From SIG440 sp045646865 (GTDB lineage Bacteria > Bacillota > Clostridia > Monoglobales > Monoglobaceae), in NCBI GenBank assembly GCA_045646865.1, contig JAZRLM010000020.1, positions 1 through 64,000 of the forward strand: a stretch of 64,000 nt of DNA, written 5' to 3'. This document shows, piece by piece, positions 50,906 through 59,758 of this stretch. Below the pieces are notes generated by a model, which saw only the letters and a program-made list of their open reading frames with translations, did no database searches and was not told the DNA's origin. Positions within the stretch are counted from its first letter, which is position 1; each line of letters starts with the position of its first letter. The position numbers were made by a program, and so were the translations under genes.

Positions 50906-52335
50906 ATGTTATGGCAAAATACGACGTTAAATCATTAGTTGCCGAGGAATTTATAAATCACGAAGAAATTCTTGACACCATTGAATACGCAAAAGCAAAC
51001 AAATCAAACAGGGAGCTTATCTTTTCGCTTATCAAGCGCGCTGAAGACTGCAAGGGACTTACCCACCGTGAGGCGGCAGTTCTTCTTGAATGTGACATTC
51101 CTGAGGCAATTCAGGCAATAAAAGACCTTGCAATTAAAATCAAGGAAAAAATTTACGGCAACAGAATTGTTATGTTTGCCCCCCTCTACCTTTCAAACTA
51201 CTGTGTAAACGGTTGTACATACTGCCCCTATCATTACGGCAATAAGTGCATTACACGCAAAAAACTCACTCAGGAGGAAATCAAGGCAGAGGTTATTGCC
51301 CTTCAGGATATGGGACATAAGCGCTTGGCAATTGAGCTTGGCGAAGACCCTGTCAACAACCCCATTGAATATGTTCTTGAAAGCATTGATACAATTTACA
51401 GCATCAAGCACAAGAATGGTGCAATCCGCCGTGTAAATGTGAACATTGCGGCAACAACCGTTGAAAATTACCGCAAGCTGAAGGATGCTGGCATCGGCAC
51501 ATACATCCTCTTTCAGGAAACCTATCACAAAGAAAATTACGAAACTCTTCACCCCACAGGCCCCAAGCATAACTACGCCTACCACACCGAGGCTATGGAC
51601 AGAGCTATGGACGGCGGTATTGACGATGTGGGTATCGGTGTTTTGTTCGGGCTTGAAATGTATCGTTATGACTTTGTTGGTCTGCTTATGCACGCAGAGC
51701 ATCTTGAAGCAGCAAAGGGTGTTGGCCCCCATACAATAAGTGTTCCCCGAATCTGCCCTGCCGAGGGTATTGACAAAGACTCGTTCACCAACGCAATCTC
51801 TGACGAAATCTTTGAAAAGATTGTTGCTGTTATCCGTATAGCTGTGCCTTATACAGGTATGATTATCTCCACCCGCGAATCAAAGGCATCAAGAGAAAGA
51901 GTTTTGAGGCTTGGCGTTTCGCAGATAAGCGGCGGCTCTAAAACATCGGTTGGCGGCTACATCCACGACGAGCCTGAGGAAGAGAATTCCGCACAGTTTG
52001 ACATCAGCGATACCCGTCCCCTTGATGCTGTGGTTAACTGGCTGCTTGAGCTTGGCTACATTCCAAGCTTCTGTACAGCTTGTTACCGCGAAGGCAGAAC
52101 GGGCGACCGCTTTATGTCGCTTGCCAAATCGGGTCAGATTGCAAACTGCTGTCAGCCAAATGCGTTGATTACTTTAAAGGAATACCTTACCGACTATGCA
52201 TCACCCCAAACTGTTGAAAACGGTTTAAAGGTAATCAAAAACGAAATTGAAAAAGTTCCCAACGAAAAAACAAGGGAACTGGCAAAGAAATACATTGCAG
52301 AAATTGAGAGCGGAAAAAGAGATTTCCGTTTCTAA
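50902..52335 (+). CDS. hydG: [FeFe] hydrogenase H-cluster radical SAM maturase HydG
   Basis: A 477-aa tyrosine lyase producing CO and CN- ligands. SAM-cluster motif CVNGCTYC (Cys101, 105, 108); the C-terminal auxiliary cluster CTACYREGRTGD followed by CCQPNALIT binds the dangler iron. Radical SAM and BATS-like regions are both complete. It follows hydE with an ATGA overlap. HydF and the hydrogenase itself are not in the window. Confidence 0.97.
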   Translation: MNVMAKYDVKSLVAEEFINHEEILDTIEYAKANKSNRELIFSLIKRAEDCKGLTHREAAVLLECDIPEAIQAIKDLAIKIKEKIYGNRIVMFAPLYLSNYCVNGCTYCPYHYGNKCITRKKLTQEEIKAEVIALQDMGHKRLAIELGEDPVNNPIEYVLESIDTIYSIKHKNGAIRRVNVNIAATTVENYRKLKDAGIGTYILFQETYHKENYETLHPTGPKHNYAYHTEAMDRAMDGGIDDVGIGVLFGLEMYRYDFVGLLMHAEHLEAAKGVGPHTISVPRICPAEGIDKDSFTNAISDEIFEKIVAVIRIAVPYTGMIISTRESKASRERVLRLGVSQISGGSKTSVGGYIHDEPEEENSAQFDISDTRPLDAVVNWLLELGYIPSFCTACYREGRTGDRFMSLAKSGQIANCCQPNALITLKEYLTDYASPQTVENGLKVIKNEIEKVPNEKTRELAKKYIAEIESGKRDFRF

Positions 52336-52357
52336 AAAAACGAAAGGTTGAATAAAA

Positions 52358-52666
52358 ATGGTAAAACACGTAATTATCTGGAATTTTAAGGAAGAACTGA
52401 CTGCCGAAGAAAGAGCCGTTGCAGCAGCAAAAATCAAGGAAGGCATTGAAGGTCTTATGGGTCAGATTGACGGTCTGACAGAAATCAAGGTTTCAATCAA
52501 TCCCCTTGCATCATCAAGCGGTGATTTAATCCTTGACAGCACCTTTGTTGACGAAGCCGCACTCAAAGGCTATCAGGTTCACCCCAAGCACGTTGAGGTT
52601 GCAACCTATGTACGTTCTCAGGTTGGCAGCCGTGCATGTTTTGATTATGAGGTACCTATAAACTAA
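52358..52666 (+). CDS. Dabb (stress-responsive alpha/beta-barrel) domain protein
   Basis: A 102-aa ferredoxin-like-fold protein with the Dabb features VKHVIIWNFKE at the start and YQVHPKHVEVATYVR late. Family members often dimerise; many have no known substrate. It lies 22 nt after hydG with ribosome site GAAAGG and is probably in the operon, but a role in hydrogenase maturation is only positional inference. Confidence 0.85.
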   Translation: MVKHVIIWNFKEELTAEERAVAAAKIKEGIEGLMGQIDGLTEIKVSINPLASSSGDLILDSTFVDEAALKGYQVHPKHVEVATYVRSQVGSRACFDYEVPIN

Positions 52667-52761
52667 ATGGCGCGTGAATTAATTATTATTTAATATATCT
52701 CATTTTTGCACAAGTTGTGCATGTTTAACAATTTTTTAGTATCGTTTTGTATATTTTGACG

Positions 52762-52790
52762 TTGACGATTGGAAACATATTTGTTATAAT
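52762..52790 (+). promoter_or_regulatory. Promoter of the small convergent RNA
   Basis: TTGACG (52762-52767), 17 bp, TATAAT (52785-52790). The preceding 52667-52760 holds a TGCACAA/TTGTGCA palindrome and no gene. Confidence 0.8.
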
Positions 52791-52796
52791 GAGTAT

Positions 52797-52910
52797 AGAA
52801 AAAGTGGAAACCCAAGACAGTTGCCACGATACATTTCAGTTACAAGTGAATGAGATTATATCTCAAACCTGTGAGCCAATCTGTTGCAGCAGACGGCTCA
52901 CTTTTTCTTT
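52797..52910 (+). ncRNA. Candidate antitoxin RNA (about 114 nt)
   Basis: From the promoter start at about 52797 to a terminator GTGAGCC/GGCTCAC (52871-52901) with T-rich tail. There is no ORF. Its 3' end is complementary to the end of the 31-aa peptide mRNA transcribed from the other strand, the arrangement of txpA/RatA-like and bsrG/SR4-like type I systems. Confidence 0.65.
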
Positions 52911-52993
52911 TTATTAGGATTAACATATGTATAGATTGCGAATATAAATCCAATAATACTACACAAACTCCCAACAATAGTCAAAGCGTACAT
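52898..52993 (-). CDS. Putative type I toxin (31-aa hydrophobic peptide)
   Basis: The peptide has a single membrane segment (ALTIVGSLCSIIGFIFAIYT) and a Lys-rich tail (VNPNKKKK), the layout of Bacillus BsrG/BsrE/TxpA and Fst-like toxins, though no sequence match is claimed. The ATG at 52993 follows AAAGGAGGCTGATAC. It has a 170-nt leader whose GTATCTCCTT segment could pair with that ribosome site. The stop codon lies inside the convergent RNA's terminator. Confidence 0.68.
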   Translation of the reverse strand: MYALTIVGSLCSIIGFIFAIYTYVNPNKKKK

Positions 52994-53165
52994 GTATCAG
53001 CCTCCTTTCGGGATATATTTCCCGCATAAAAAGCTGAGTACTCACCTTACCCTTCCGCTGATATGCGGGATGACAAGGCAACCGTCCTTTTAACCATCAC
53101 CATCTACAAGGAGATACCCTATGGCGAGGGCAAGAAAAACTCGATTTAGATAGTAGATTTCCACA
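52994..53165 (-). promoter_or_regulatory. Long leader of the putative toxin mRNA
   Basis: About 170 nt untranslated. GTATCTCCTT (about 53118-53109) is complementary in two blocks to AAGGA and GATAC at the toxin ribosome site (53011-52996), so the full-length mRNA can hide it. ATGCGGG/CCCGCAT and similar stems (about 53017-53070) add structure. Confidence 0.55.
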
Positions 53166-53171
53166 ATAAAT

Positions 53172-53200
53172 ATTATACCATATTTGTCGAATATTGTCAA
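53172..53200 (-). promoter_or_regulatory. Promoter of the putative toxin gene
   Basis: TTGACA (53200-53195), 17 bp, TATAAT (53177-53172), a full consensus. Confidence 0.85.
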
Positions 53201-53284
53201 TAAATAGGTGTTTTTGAATCTCTAGATATAAAAATCTTATTGAGTACTGCATCCAGAATATTATGCTAAATGTGAAAATTACAC

Positions 53285-53320
53285 AAAAGCCATTTTCGAA
53301 ATATCGAAAACGGCTTTTTA
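53285..53320 (-). terminator. Terminator after wecB
   Basis: AAAAGCC-a-TTTTCG / CGAAAA-c-GGCTTTTT stem with one mismatch and T tail, 11 nt past the wecB stop. Confidence 0.85.
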
Positions 53321-53330
53321 TTCACTAACT

Positions 53331-54452
53331 TTATTTACAATACTTATCTACAATTGCCTTAACTATACGTTCTGATGCATGGCCATCGCCATAGGGGTTA
53401 ACAGCTTTTGCCATCTTGTTGTAGGCATCCTTGTCTGTAATCAGTTCTTTTGCCAGGTTATAGATTACATCCTCGTCAACGCCTGCAATTTTTACTGTTC
53501 CTGCATCAACAGCCTCAGGGCGCTCGGTTTCGTTACGCATAACAAGTACAGGCTTGCCAAGTGACGGAGCTTCTTCCTGAAGGCCGCCTGAGTCGGTCAT
53601 AACCATATAGCCGCGGCTGATTGCGTTGTGAAGCTCGTCGGCATTTACAGGCTCGATAAGCTTTACTCTGTCCATATCACCAAGTATGCTGTATGCAACC
53701 TCACGAACAGCAGGATTCATATGAACGGGATAAACAACCTCTACCTCAGGGAAATCTTCCACAATTCGCTTTACTGCGCGGCAAATGTTCTTTAATGGCT
53801 CACCAAGGTTTTCACGACGGTGAGCTGTCATAACAATTACTTTTTTGATATCCCAGTTCATAGCCGCAAGATTTTTATCCTTGAACACATAATCGGGGCG
53901 AACTGTTGTCTGAAGGGCATCAATTACAGTATTACCTGTGATGTAAATTGTGCTGTCATCCACATTTTCACGAAGAAGGTTTTCGCGGTTACGTTCTGTT
54001 GGTGAAAAATGCATATCCGCAATTACACCTGTAAGACGGCGGTTAACTTCTTCGGGGAATGGTGAATATTTATCAAAAGTTCTGAGACCTGCCTCAACGT
54101 GACCAACTGCAATCTGGTTATAGAAAGCAGCTAAACTACCAACAAATGTGGTTGATGTGTCACCGTGAACAAGCACTAAGTCGGGCTTTGCCTCCTTCAT
54201 CACATCATCAAGACCCTCTAAACCTCGGGTAGTAATGCTGATAAGAGTTTGTCTGTCCTTCATAATATTCAAATCATAATCAGGCTTTATATCAAAAATC
54301 TCAAGAACCTGATCAAGCATCTGTCGGTGCTGTGCAGTAACGCACACAATTGATTCAATATTTTCGTTCTTTTCAAGCTCCTTTACCAATGGAGCCATTT
54401 TAATAGCTTCGGGACGGGTGCCGAAAATTGTCATCACCTTAATCTTATTCAT
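53331..54452 (-). CDS. wecB: UDP-N-acetylglucosamine 2-epimerase (non-hydrolysing)
   Basis: Makes UDP-ManNAc for wall teichoic acid or other surface polymers. A 373-aa GT-B fold enzyme with FGTRPEAIKMAPL (residues 10-22), GHVEAGLRTFDKYSPFPEE and MTDSGGLQEEAPSLGKP, the core family motifs. It overlaps the tagO-like gene by 8 nt, so both act in lipid-linked surface glycan initiation. Confidence 0.96.
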   Translation of the reverse strand: MNKIKVMTIFGTRPEAIKMAPLVKELEKNENIESIVCVTAQHRQMLDQVLEIFDIKPDYDLNIMKDRQTLISITTRGLEGLDDVMKEAKPDLVLVHGDTSTTFVGSLAAFYNQIAVGHVEAGLRTFDKYSPFPEEVNRRLTGVIADMHFSPTERNRENLLRENVDDSTIYITGNTVIDALQTTVRPDYVFKDKNLAAMNWDIKKVIVMTAHRRENLGEPLKNICRAVKRIVEDFPEVEVVYPVHMNPAVREVAYSILGDMDRVKLIEPVNADELHNAISRGYMVMTDSGGLQEEAPSLGKPVLVMRNETERPEAVDAGTVKIAGVDEDVIYNLAKELITDKDAYNKMAKAVNPYGDGHASERIVKAIVDKYCK

Positions 54453-55518
54453 TTTTATCCTCCTGTGAACCTATATTTTCTTCGAGTTTAGGTTCAAAAA
54501 CTGCAAATGTTACAATCAGAATTATAATAACTGCGGCTACAAGCAGCAATCCTCGCAGAGCACCTTTCAACGCCATAACAACAGCAGTAAGGCACAAAAT
54601 ACTTGTAAGAGTATAAAGGATTGTTACCGTCTGTCTTTGTGAAAATCCCATATCAAGCAGTCTGTGATGAAGATGCCCACGGTCGGGTGACATAATAGGC
54701 TTTCTTTTAAGTATGCGGCGGATTATTGCAAAAAGTGTATCAAATATGGGCAGCCCCAGAATCAGTACAGGAACTGCAATCGAAACAACAGCATATGTCT
54801 TCATAACTCCCTGAATCGAAATACAGGCAAGGACAAATCCTAAAAACGTTGAACCTGTATCACCCATAAAAATCTTTGCAGGGTTGAAGTTATATGGCAG
54901 AAAACCAAAGCCAGCACCTGCCAATGCCGCAGTAACAATAGCCGCATTGACATTTTGCGAAAGTAACGTCATTGACAGGAGTGCCACAGATGCAATGGAT
55001 GAAACACCTGCCGCAAGACCGTCAAGTCCATCAATCAGGTTCAGTGCGTTGGTTACACCGATAATCCACACCATAGTAATAGGTATTGACCACAAACCAA
55101 GCTTTATATAATGAGGTCCGAACCAGTTTGCAAAAGGATTTGCAATATGCTCAATTTCAATACCGAAACAAATCACGATTGCCGCCGCAATTATCTGAAA
55201 TAACAGTTTCAATTTGGCATTCAGATCACGCATATCATCAATTATACCCACTATCACCATAATAATCGAACCGATAAGAATACCGATTAGCTCCTTTTCC
55301 ATTACGGCAAAGCACAGAACACTTACAATAAATCCGTAAAATATAGCAAGACCGCCTATTAACGGAATGGGTTTTTTATGAATTCTGCGCGAATCCTTGG
55401 GTATATCAATTGCATTAATTTTACGTGCAAGTGAAATTACCGTAGGCGTTGATGCAAATGAGATCAAAAAACCCACCGCAAATGCCAGCATAATAAACAT
55501 AACAATGGTTTTAAACAT
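54445..55518 (-). CDS. Undecaprenyl-phosphate GlcNAc-1-phosphate transferase (TagO/WecA, MraY family)
   Basis: A 357-aa polyprenyl-phosphate sugar-phosphate transferase with about 10-11 helices. The signature residues are GIIDDMRDL (Asp-Asp), NALNLIDGLDGLAAGV and FMGDTGS; RGHLHHRLLDMG near the C-terminus is typical of TagO/WecA rather than MraY. It starts wall teichoic acid, secondary polymer or O-glycan synthesis; the SLH proteins in this window need such a polymer. Confidence 0.93.
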   Translation of the reverse strand: MFKTIVMFIMLAFAVGFLISFASTPTVISLARKINAIDIPKDSRRIHKKPIPLIGGLAIFYGFIVSVLCFAVMEKELIGILIGSIIMVIVGIIDDMRDLNAKLKLLFQIIAAAIVICFGIEIEHIANPFANWFGPHYIKLGLWSIPITMVWIIGVTNALNLIDGLDGLAAGVSSIASVALLSMTLLSQNVNAAIVTAALAGAGFGFLPYNFNPAKIFMGDTGSTFLGFVLACISIQGVMKTYAVVSIAVPVLILGLPIFDTLFAIIRRILKRKPIMSPDRGHLHHRLLDMGFSQRQTVTILYTLTSILCLTAVVMALKGALRGLLLVAAVIIILIVTFAVFEPKLEENIGSQEDKNE

Positions 55519-55530
55519 TTGTATTTATCC

Positions 55531-56547
55531 TTAAGGCTGAATAAAGCCTACCTTTCTGTATACCTTTGATATTGTTTTCATTGCAGTACGGTTAGCCTGT
55601 TCGGCACCGCGCTTGTATACCGATTCAAGATAATCCTTGTTTTTAATAAGGTCTGCGTGTCTTTCCTGAATGGGTCTTAATGTTTCGGCAACCGCCTCTG
55701 CAACTGCCGATTTAAAGTCGCCGTAGCCCTTTCCTTCAAACTCCAGTTCAATATCATCCATAGTTTTTCCTGTAACCGCGGAGTAAATACTCATCAGGTT
55801 TTCAACGCCTTCTTTACCCTCGCCGCGCTTTACTTCGGAACCCGAATCTGTAACCGCTCTTTTTATCTTCTTTACCACCTTGTCGATGGGGTCAAGCATA
55901 AGGATAAATGAATTCTCGTTAGGGTCTGACTTTGACATTTTCTGCATAGGGTCCTGAAGGCTCATTATCTTTGCTCCAACCTTGGGGATATATCCTTCGG
56001 GCACCTTGAATGTGTCGCTGTATGCGTTGTTAAACCTTTGTGCGAGGTTTCTTGCAAGTTCAAGATGCTGTGTCTGGTCTTTGCCCACCGGCACCAAATC
56101 CGCCTGATAAAGCAAAATATCTGCTGCCATAAGTGACGGATATGTAAAAAGACCTGCATTAATGTTATTTTCGTGCTTTTTACTCTTATCCTTAAACTGT
56201 GTCATTCTTGAAAGCTCGCCCATATAGGTGTTGCAGTCAAGCACCCAGCCAAGCTGAGTGTGCGCAGGAACATGTGACTGAAAGAATATAGGCTCCTTTT
56301 CGGGGTCAAGACCGCAGGCAATGAATATCGCCAGCAAATCCATACAGTTTCTTCTCAGTGCCGCAGGCTCCTGCCTTACGGTGATTGCGTGAAGGTCAGC
56401 AATCATATAATAACAATCATATATATCTTCCTTCTGCAGTTGAACCCAGTTGCGGAGCGCACCCACATAGTTACCCAAAGTAAGCGCACCCGAGGGCTGA
56501 ATTCCGCTGAGAATTCTTTTTTTAGGCTCTGCCTGTATATTCTCCAT
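55531..56547 (-). CDS. trpS: Tryptophanyl-tRNA synthetase
   Basis: A class I synthetase of 338 aa. The HIGH-like motif is PSGALTLGNYVGAL, and the signature KMSKSDPNE is present. The ATG at 56547 (MENIQAEPKK) gives a normal length, and its ribosome site is within GGGAGAGTGAGATT. It follows the aminotransferase gene by 4 nt. No T-box is seen. Confidence 0.96.
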   Translation of the reverse strand: MENIQAEPKKRILSGIQPSGALTLGNYVGALRNWVQLQKEDIYDCYYMIADLHAITVRQEPAALRRNCMDLLAIFIACGLDPEKEPIFFQSHVPAHTQLGWVLDCNTYMGELSRMTQFKDKSKKHENNINAGLFTYPSLMAADILLYQADLVPVGKDQTQHLELARNLAQRFNNAYSDTFKVPEGYIPKVGAKIMSLQDPMQKMSKSDPNENSFILMLDPIDKVVKKIKRAVTDSGSEVKRGEGKEGVENLMSIYSAVTGKTMDDIELEFEGKGYGDFKSAVAEAVAETLRPIQERHADLIKNKDYLESVYKRGAEQANRTAMKTISKVYRKVGFIQP

Positions 56548-56551
56548 AATC

Positions 56552-57748
56552 TCACTCTCCCATAAACTCGTGAAGCACTTCTCCAAGAGCCTTGATTCCC
56601 TTTTCAATATCTTCTTCCGATGCTGTTGAATAGTTCATACGGAAGGTGCTGTATGTTGCCTTGTCATCAATCATACATGACGTACCGGGAACAAAAGCTA
56701 CATTCCTGTCAAGTGCACGTTTCATAAGTTCCTTGCTGTCAAAGCCCTGAGGCATTGTGCAGAAAAGGAACAATCCGCCCTCGGGACAGGTGTGCTTGAC
56801 CGATGCGGGGAAATATTTATCCATACAATCCATCATCAGCTTGCACTTTTTGCCGTAAGCCGCACTAAGCTTTGCAATATGCTCGTCTATTGAATAACGT
56901 GTTACAAATTCATATGCAATCATCTGTGACAGAACGTTGGTATGAACATCCTCGGTCTGTTTGCAGATTATCATTCTTTCAAGCAAAGGCTTGGGAGCAG
57001 ATGTAAAACCAAGACGCATACCCGGTGCCAGAATCTTTGAGAATGAGCCAAAGTAGATAACTCTGCCATCCTTATCCATTGACTTGAATGTTGGAACTTC
57101 CTCACCGCTGAATCTCAGCTCGCCATATGGATTATCCTCGTAAATCAGGAAATCGTACTTTTCAGCAAGTTCAAGTATCTTCTTTCTCTTTTCAAGAGAG
57201 ATTGTAATACCCGAAGGATTCTGGAATGTAGAGATTGTATAAAGAAGCTTTACATTTGGATGTGCCTTTAAGGTTTCCTCCAGCTTTTCGGTATCAATAC
57301 CGTCGGAAAGAACGGGCACACCATAAAGCACTGCATTGAAGGAACGGAAACAGTTAAGACCGCCGATAAAGCTGGGTTCTTCACAGATTATACCGTCGCC
57401 GGGGTTTATAAGTGATTTTGTTGCAAGGTCAATACCCTGCTGACCGCCACTTACAATGATTACATCCTCAGCATCTGTTATAACACCCTGACTTACAAGA
57501 CGTGCCTTTGTCCAGTCCCTGAGTGGTGCATAACCTTCTGTTACGCCATACTGAAGTGCCACATTGCCCTGATTTTCAAGAATGTCCTTTGCAATTTCAG
57601 CAAACTCTTTCTTAGGGAAAAGGTTGGGATCAGGTGCACCGCCTGCAAAGCTTATAATACCGGGTTTTGCAAGAAGTTTAAAAATTTCACGGATTGCGGA
57701 TGCTTCAAGATGCTTTACTTTATCCGAAAATTTTGTTGTAATGTCCAT
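56552..57748 (-). CDS. PLP-dependent aminotransferase class I/II (2-aminoadipate/aromatic type)
   Basis: A 398-aa fold-type I aminotransferase. It shows SFAGGAPDPNLFP, VSGGQQGIDLATKS, the Asn/Asp of YEDNPYGELRFSG, and the PLP Lys in SFSKILAPGMRLGF. The GGxPDP start is like the LysN/kynurenine-alpha-aminoadipate group. No regulatory wHTH domain is attached. Substrate is undetermined; with ddh present a DAP role is not needed. Confidence 0.9.
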   Translation of the reverse strand: MDITTKFSDKVKHLEASAIREIFKLLAKPGIISFAGGAPDPNLFPKKEFAEIAKDILENQGNVALQYGVTEGYAPLRDWTKARLVSQGVITDAEDVIIVSGGQQGIDLATKSLINPGDGIICEEPSFIGGLNCFRSFNAVLYGVPVLSDGIDTEKLEETLKAHPNVKLLYTISTFQNPSGITISLEKRKKILELAEKYDFLIYEDNPYGELRFSGEEVPTFKSMDKDGRVIYFGSFSKILAPGMRLGFTSAPKPLLERMIICKQTEDVHTNVLSQMIAYEFVTRYSIDEHIAKLSAAYGKKCKLMMDCMDKYFPASVKHTCPEGGLFLFCTMPQGFDSKELMKRALDRNVAFVPGTSCMIDDKATYSTFRMNYSTASEEDIEKGIKALGEVLHEFMGE

Positions 57749-57760
57749 TTATATCATTCC

Positions 57761-59215
57761 TTACTTTGATAATTTTTCAATTCCAATCTTAATACGGTTG
57801 ATTGTTTCGTCCTTGCCAAGGATATACGCAAGCTCTACACCGCCGCCGGGTGTAAATGCCTTGCCTGATACCGCAACACGAACAGGCCACAAAATTCTAC
57901 CGTTTTTAAGTTCAAGCTTTTCAACCAACGCAATCAATTCGTCGTGGATATTTTCCTTTGTCCAGTCACTTATACCCTCTATTACAGGAAGAACTGCTTT
58001 GAGCGCCTCCAATGAATTTTCGGGGTCGGTTTTCATCTTTTTGTGTGTATAAAGCTCGTTATCGTATTCGGGCAGTTTGTCAAAGAAATCAACCTGCTCG
58101 GGAATGTCTGAAAGCTTTTCGCATCTGGGCTGCAGGAGTTCAGAAACATCCTTTAAATCAATGCTGGGATTTGTGATAACGCCCTCATAATAAGGAAGTG
58201 CCATTTCGTGGAACTTTTCGGGGGTTAATTCTCTGATATATTCGCCGTTGAGCCAAGCAAGCTTCTTTTCGTCAAAGATTGCAGGTGACTTACTGATACC
58301 CTTAACATCAAATGCCTCGATAAGCTCTTCAATTGTAAACTTTTCTCTCTCGTCACCGGGTGCCCAGCCGAGGAGTGCAATGTAGTTAACGATTGCTTCC
58401 TTCAAATAACCCTTGGCAATAAAATCTTCATAAGATGCATCGCCGTGACGCTTTGACAGCTTGTTGTTTGCATCCTTCATAACAGGTGATACGTGAACGT
58501 ATTTGGGGATTTCCCAACCAAACGCCTCGTACAAAAGGTTGTATTTGGGTGTTGATGAAAGATACTCGCTACCACGGATAATGTGTGAAATCTGCATCAG
58601 GTGGTCGTCAATTACGTTTGCAAAGTTGTATGTGGGAAGGCCGTCAGCCTTAAGCAGAACGTTATCGTCAAGAATAGCGTTTTCAACAGAGATTTCACCA
58701 AACACCTCGTCGTGGAAGGTTGTTTTGCCGTACTTGGGCATCTTCTGACGGATTACATAGGGTACTCCTGCCTTTAGCTTTTCTTCGATTTCTTCCTTTG
58801 AAAGCTTGCTGCAAAGACCGTCATACTTGGTGGGAACCTTCATAACAGTCTGCTGCTGACGTAAATCCTCTAAGCGTTCCTTATCACAAAAACAATAGTA
58901 TGCGTGGCCAAGCTCTACCAGCTTTTCAGCATATTCCTTGTAAATGTTTCTTCTTTCACTCTGGATATAAGGACCAAAGCCGCCGTCCTTGTCGGGACCT
59001 TCATCATGGATAAGGCCGGTATCTGCCATAGTTCTGTATATAACATCTACCGCACCTTCGACATATCTTTCCTGATCGGTGTCCTCAATTCTGAGAATGA
59101 ACTTTCCGTCATTGGATTTTGCCAGAAGATACGCATAAAGGGCTGTTCTTAAGTTTCCTATGTGCATATAGCCTGTGGGACTTGGTGCAAATCTTGTTCT
59201 TACTTCATTACTCAT
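57761..59215 (-). CDS. gltX: Glutamyl-tRNA synthetase
   Basis: A 484-aa class I synthetase with FAPSPTGYMHIGNLRTAL (HIGH variant HIGN) and KLSKRHGDASYED. The absence of a zinc Cys cluster and the length are those of bacterial GluRS. Whether it also charges tRNA-Gln cannot be told from the window. Confidence 0.96.
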   Translation of the reverse strand: MSNEVRTRFAPSPTGYMHIGNLRTALYAYLLAKSNDGKFILRIEDTDQERYVEGAVDVIYRTMADTGLIHDEGPDKDGGFGPYIQSERRNIYKEYAEKLVELGHAYYCFCDKERLEDLRQQQTVMKVPTKYDGLCSKLSKEEIEEKLKAGVPYVIRQKMPKYGKTTFHDEVFGEISVENAILDDNVLLKADGLPTYNFANVIDDHLMQISHIIRGSEYLSSTPKYNLLYEAFGWEIPKYVHVSPVMKDANNKLSKRHGDASYEDFIAKGYLKEAIVNYIALLGWAPGDEREKFTIEELIEAFDVKGISKSPAIFDEKKLAWLNGEYIRELTPEKFHEMALPYYEGVITNPSIDLKDVSELLQPRCEKLSDIPEQVDFFDKLPEYDNELYTHKKMKTDPENSLEALKAVLPVIEGISDWTKENIHDELIALVEKLELKNGRILWPVRVAVSGKAFTPGGGVELAYILGKDETINRIKIGIEKLSK

Positions 59216-59230
59216 TGTTTTCTCCTCCGT

Positions 59231-59758
59231 TTATTGTTCTATGTAACCGATATACGGTAAATTTCTGTATTTTTCAGCATAATCAAGGCCGTAGCCTATT
59301 ACAAACTTATCGGGAATTTCAAAGCCCAGATAATCAATCTTTACATCGCAAATTCTTCTGTCGGGCTTGCTGAGGCAGGAACAAAGTTCAAGTGCCTTTG
59401 GCTCTCTGTTGCCCAGAATTTTAAGTACCTCTTTCATGGTATAGCCGCTGTCGATAATATCCTCAACAAGAAGAACATTCTCGCCCTTGATGTCCTTTTC
59501 TATATCCTTGGTAATCTTTACACTTCCCGTACTTTCTGTACCCGAGCCGTAACTTGAGGCTTTAAGGAAATATACCTCGGTATCAACTGTAATCTTTTTC
59601 AGCAGATCACTCATAAACATAAACGCACCCTTAAGAACGCCTACAACTATCAGCCTTTCGCCCTTATATTTATTGTTAATTTTCTCTGCAATCTCTGACA
59701 CCTTTTTGTCAAGAGACGCCTCATCTATCAACACCTTGTGATTATTAAGCAGTTCCAT
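59231..59758 (-). CDS. hpt: Hypoxanthine phosphoribosyltransferase
   Basis: A 175-aa salvage enzyme with GVLKGAFMFMSDLL, the PRPP motif VLLVEDIIDSGYTM (about 95-108), and the purine-binding YLGFEIPDKFVIGYGLDYAEKYRNLPYIG end. It overlaps the tilS 3' end by 14 nt, the classic tilS-hpt order of Firmicutes. Confidence 0.96.
   Translation of the reverse strand: MELLNNHKVLIDEASLDKKVSEIAEKINNKYKGERLIVVGVLKGAFMFMSDLLKKITVDTEVYFLKASSYGSGTESTGSVKITKDIEKDIKGENVLLVEDIIDSGYTMKEVLKILGNREPKALELCSCLSKPDRRICDVKIDYLGFEIPDKFVIGYGLDYAEKYRNLPYIGYIEQ

Noticed and set aside
53105..53160. Plus-strand 10-codon frame (MARARKTRFR) with an AAGGAG ribosome site
   Set aside because: It is antisense to the putative toxin leader. 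The apparent ribosome site is simply the complement of the leader's anti-ribosome-site segment, so it is better explained by that pairing.
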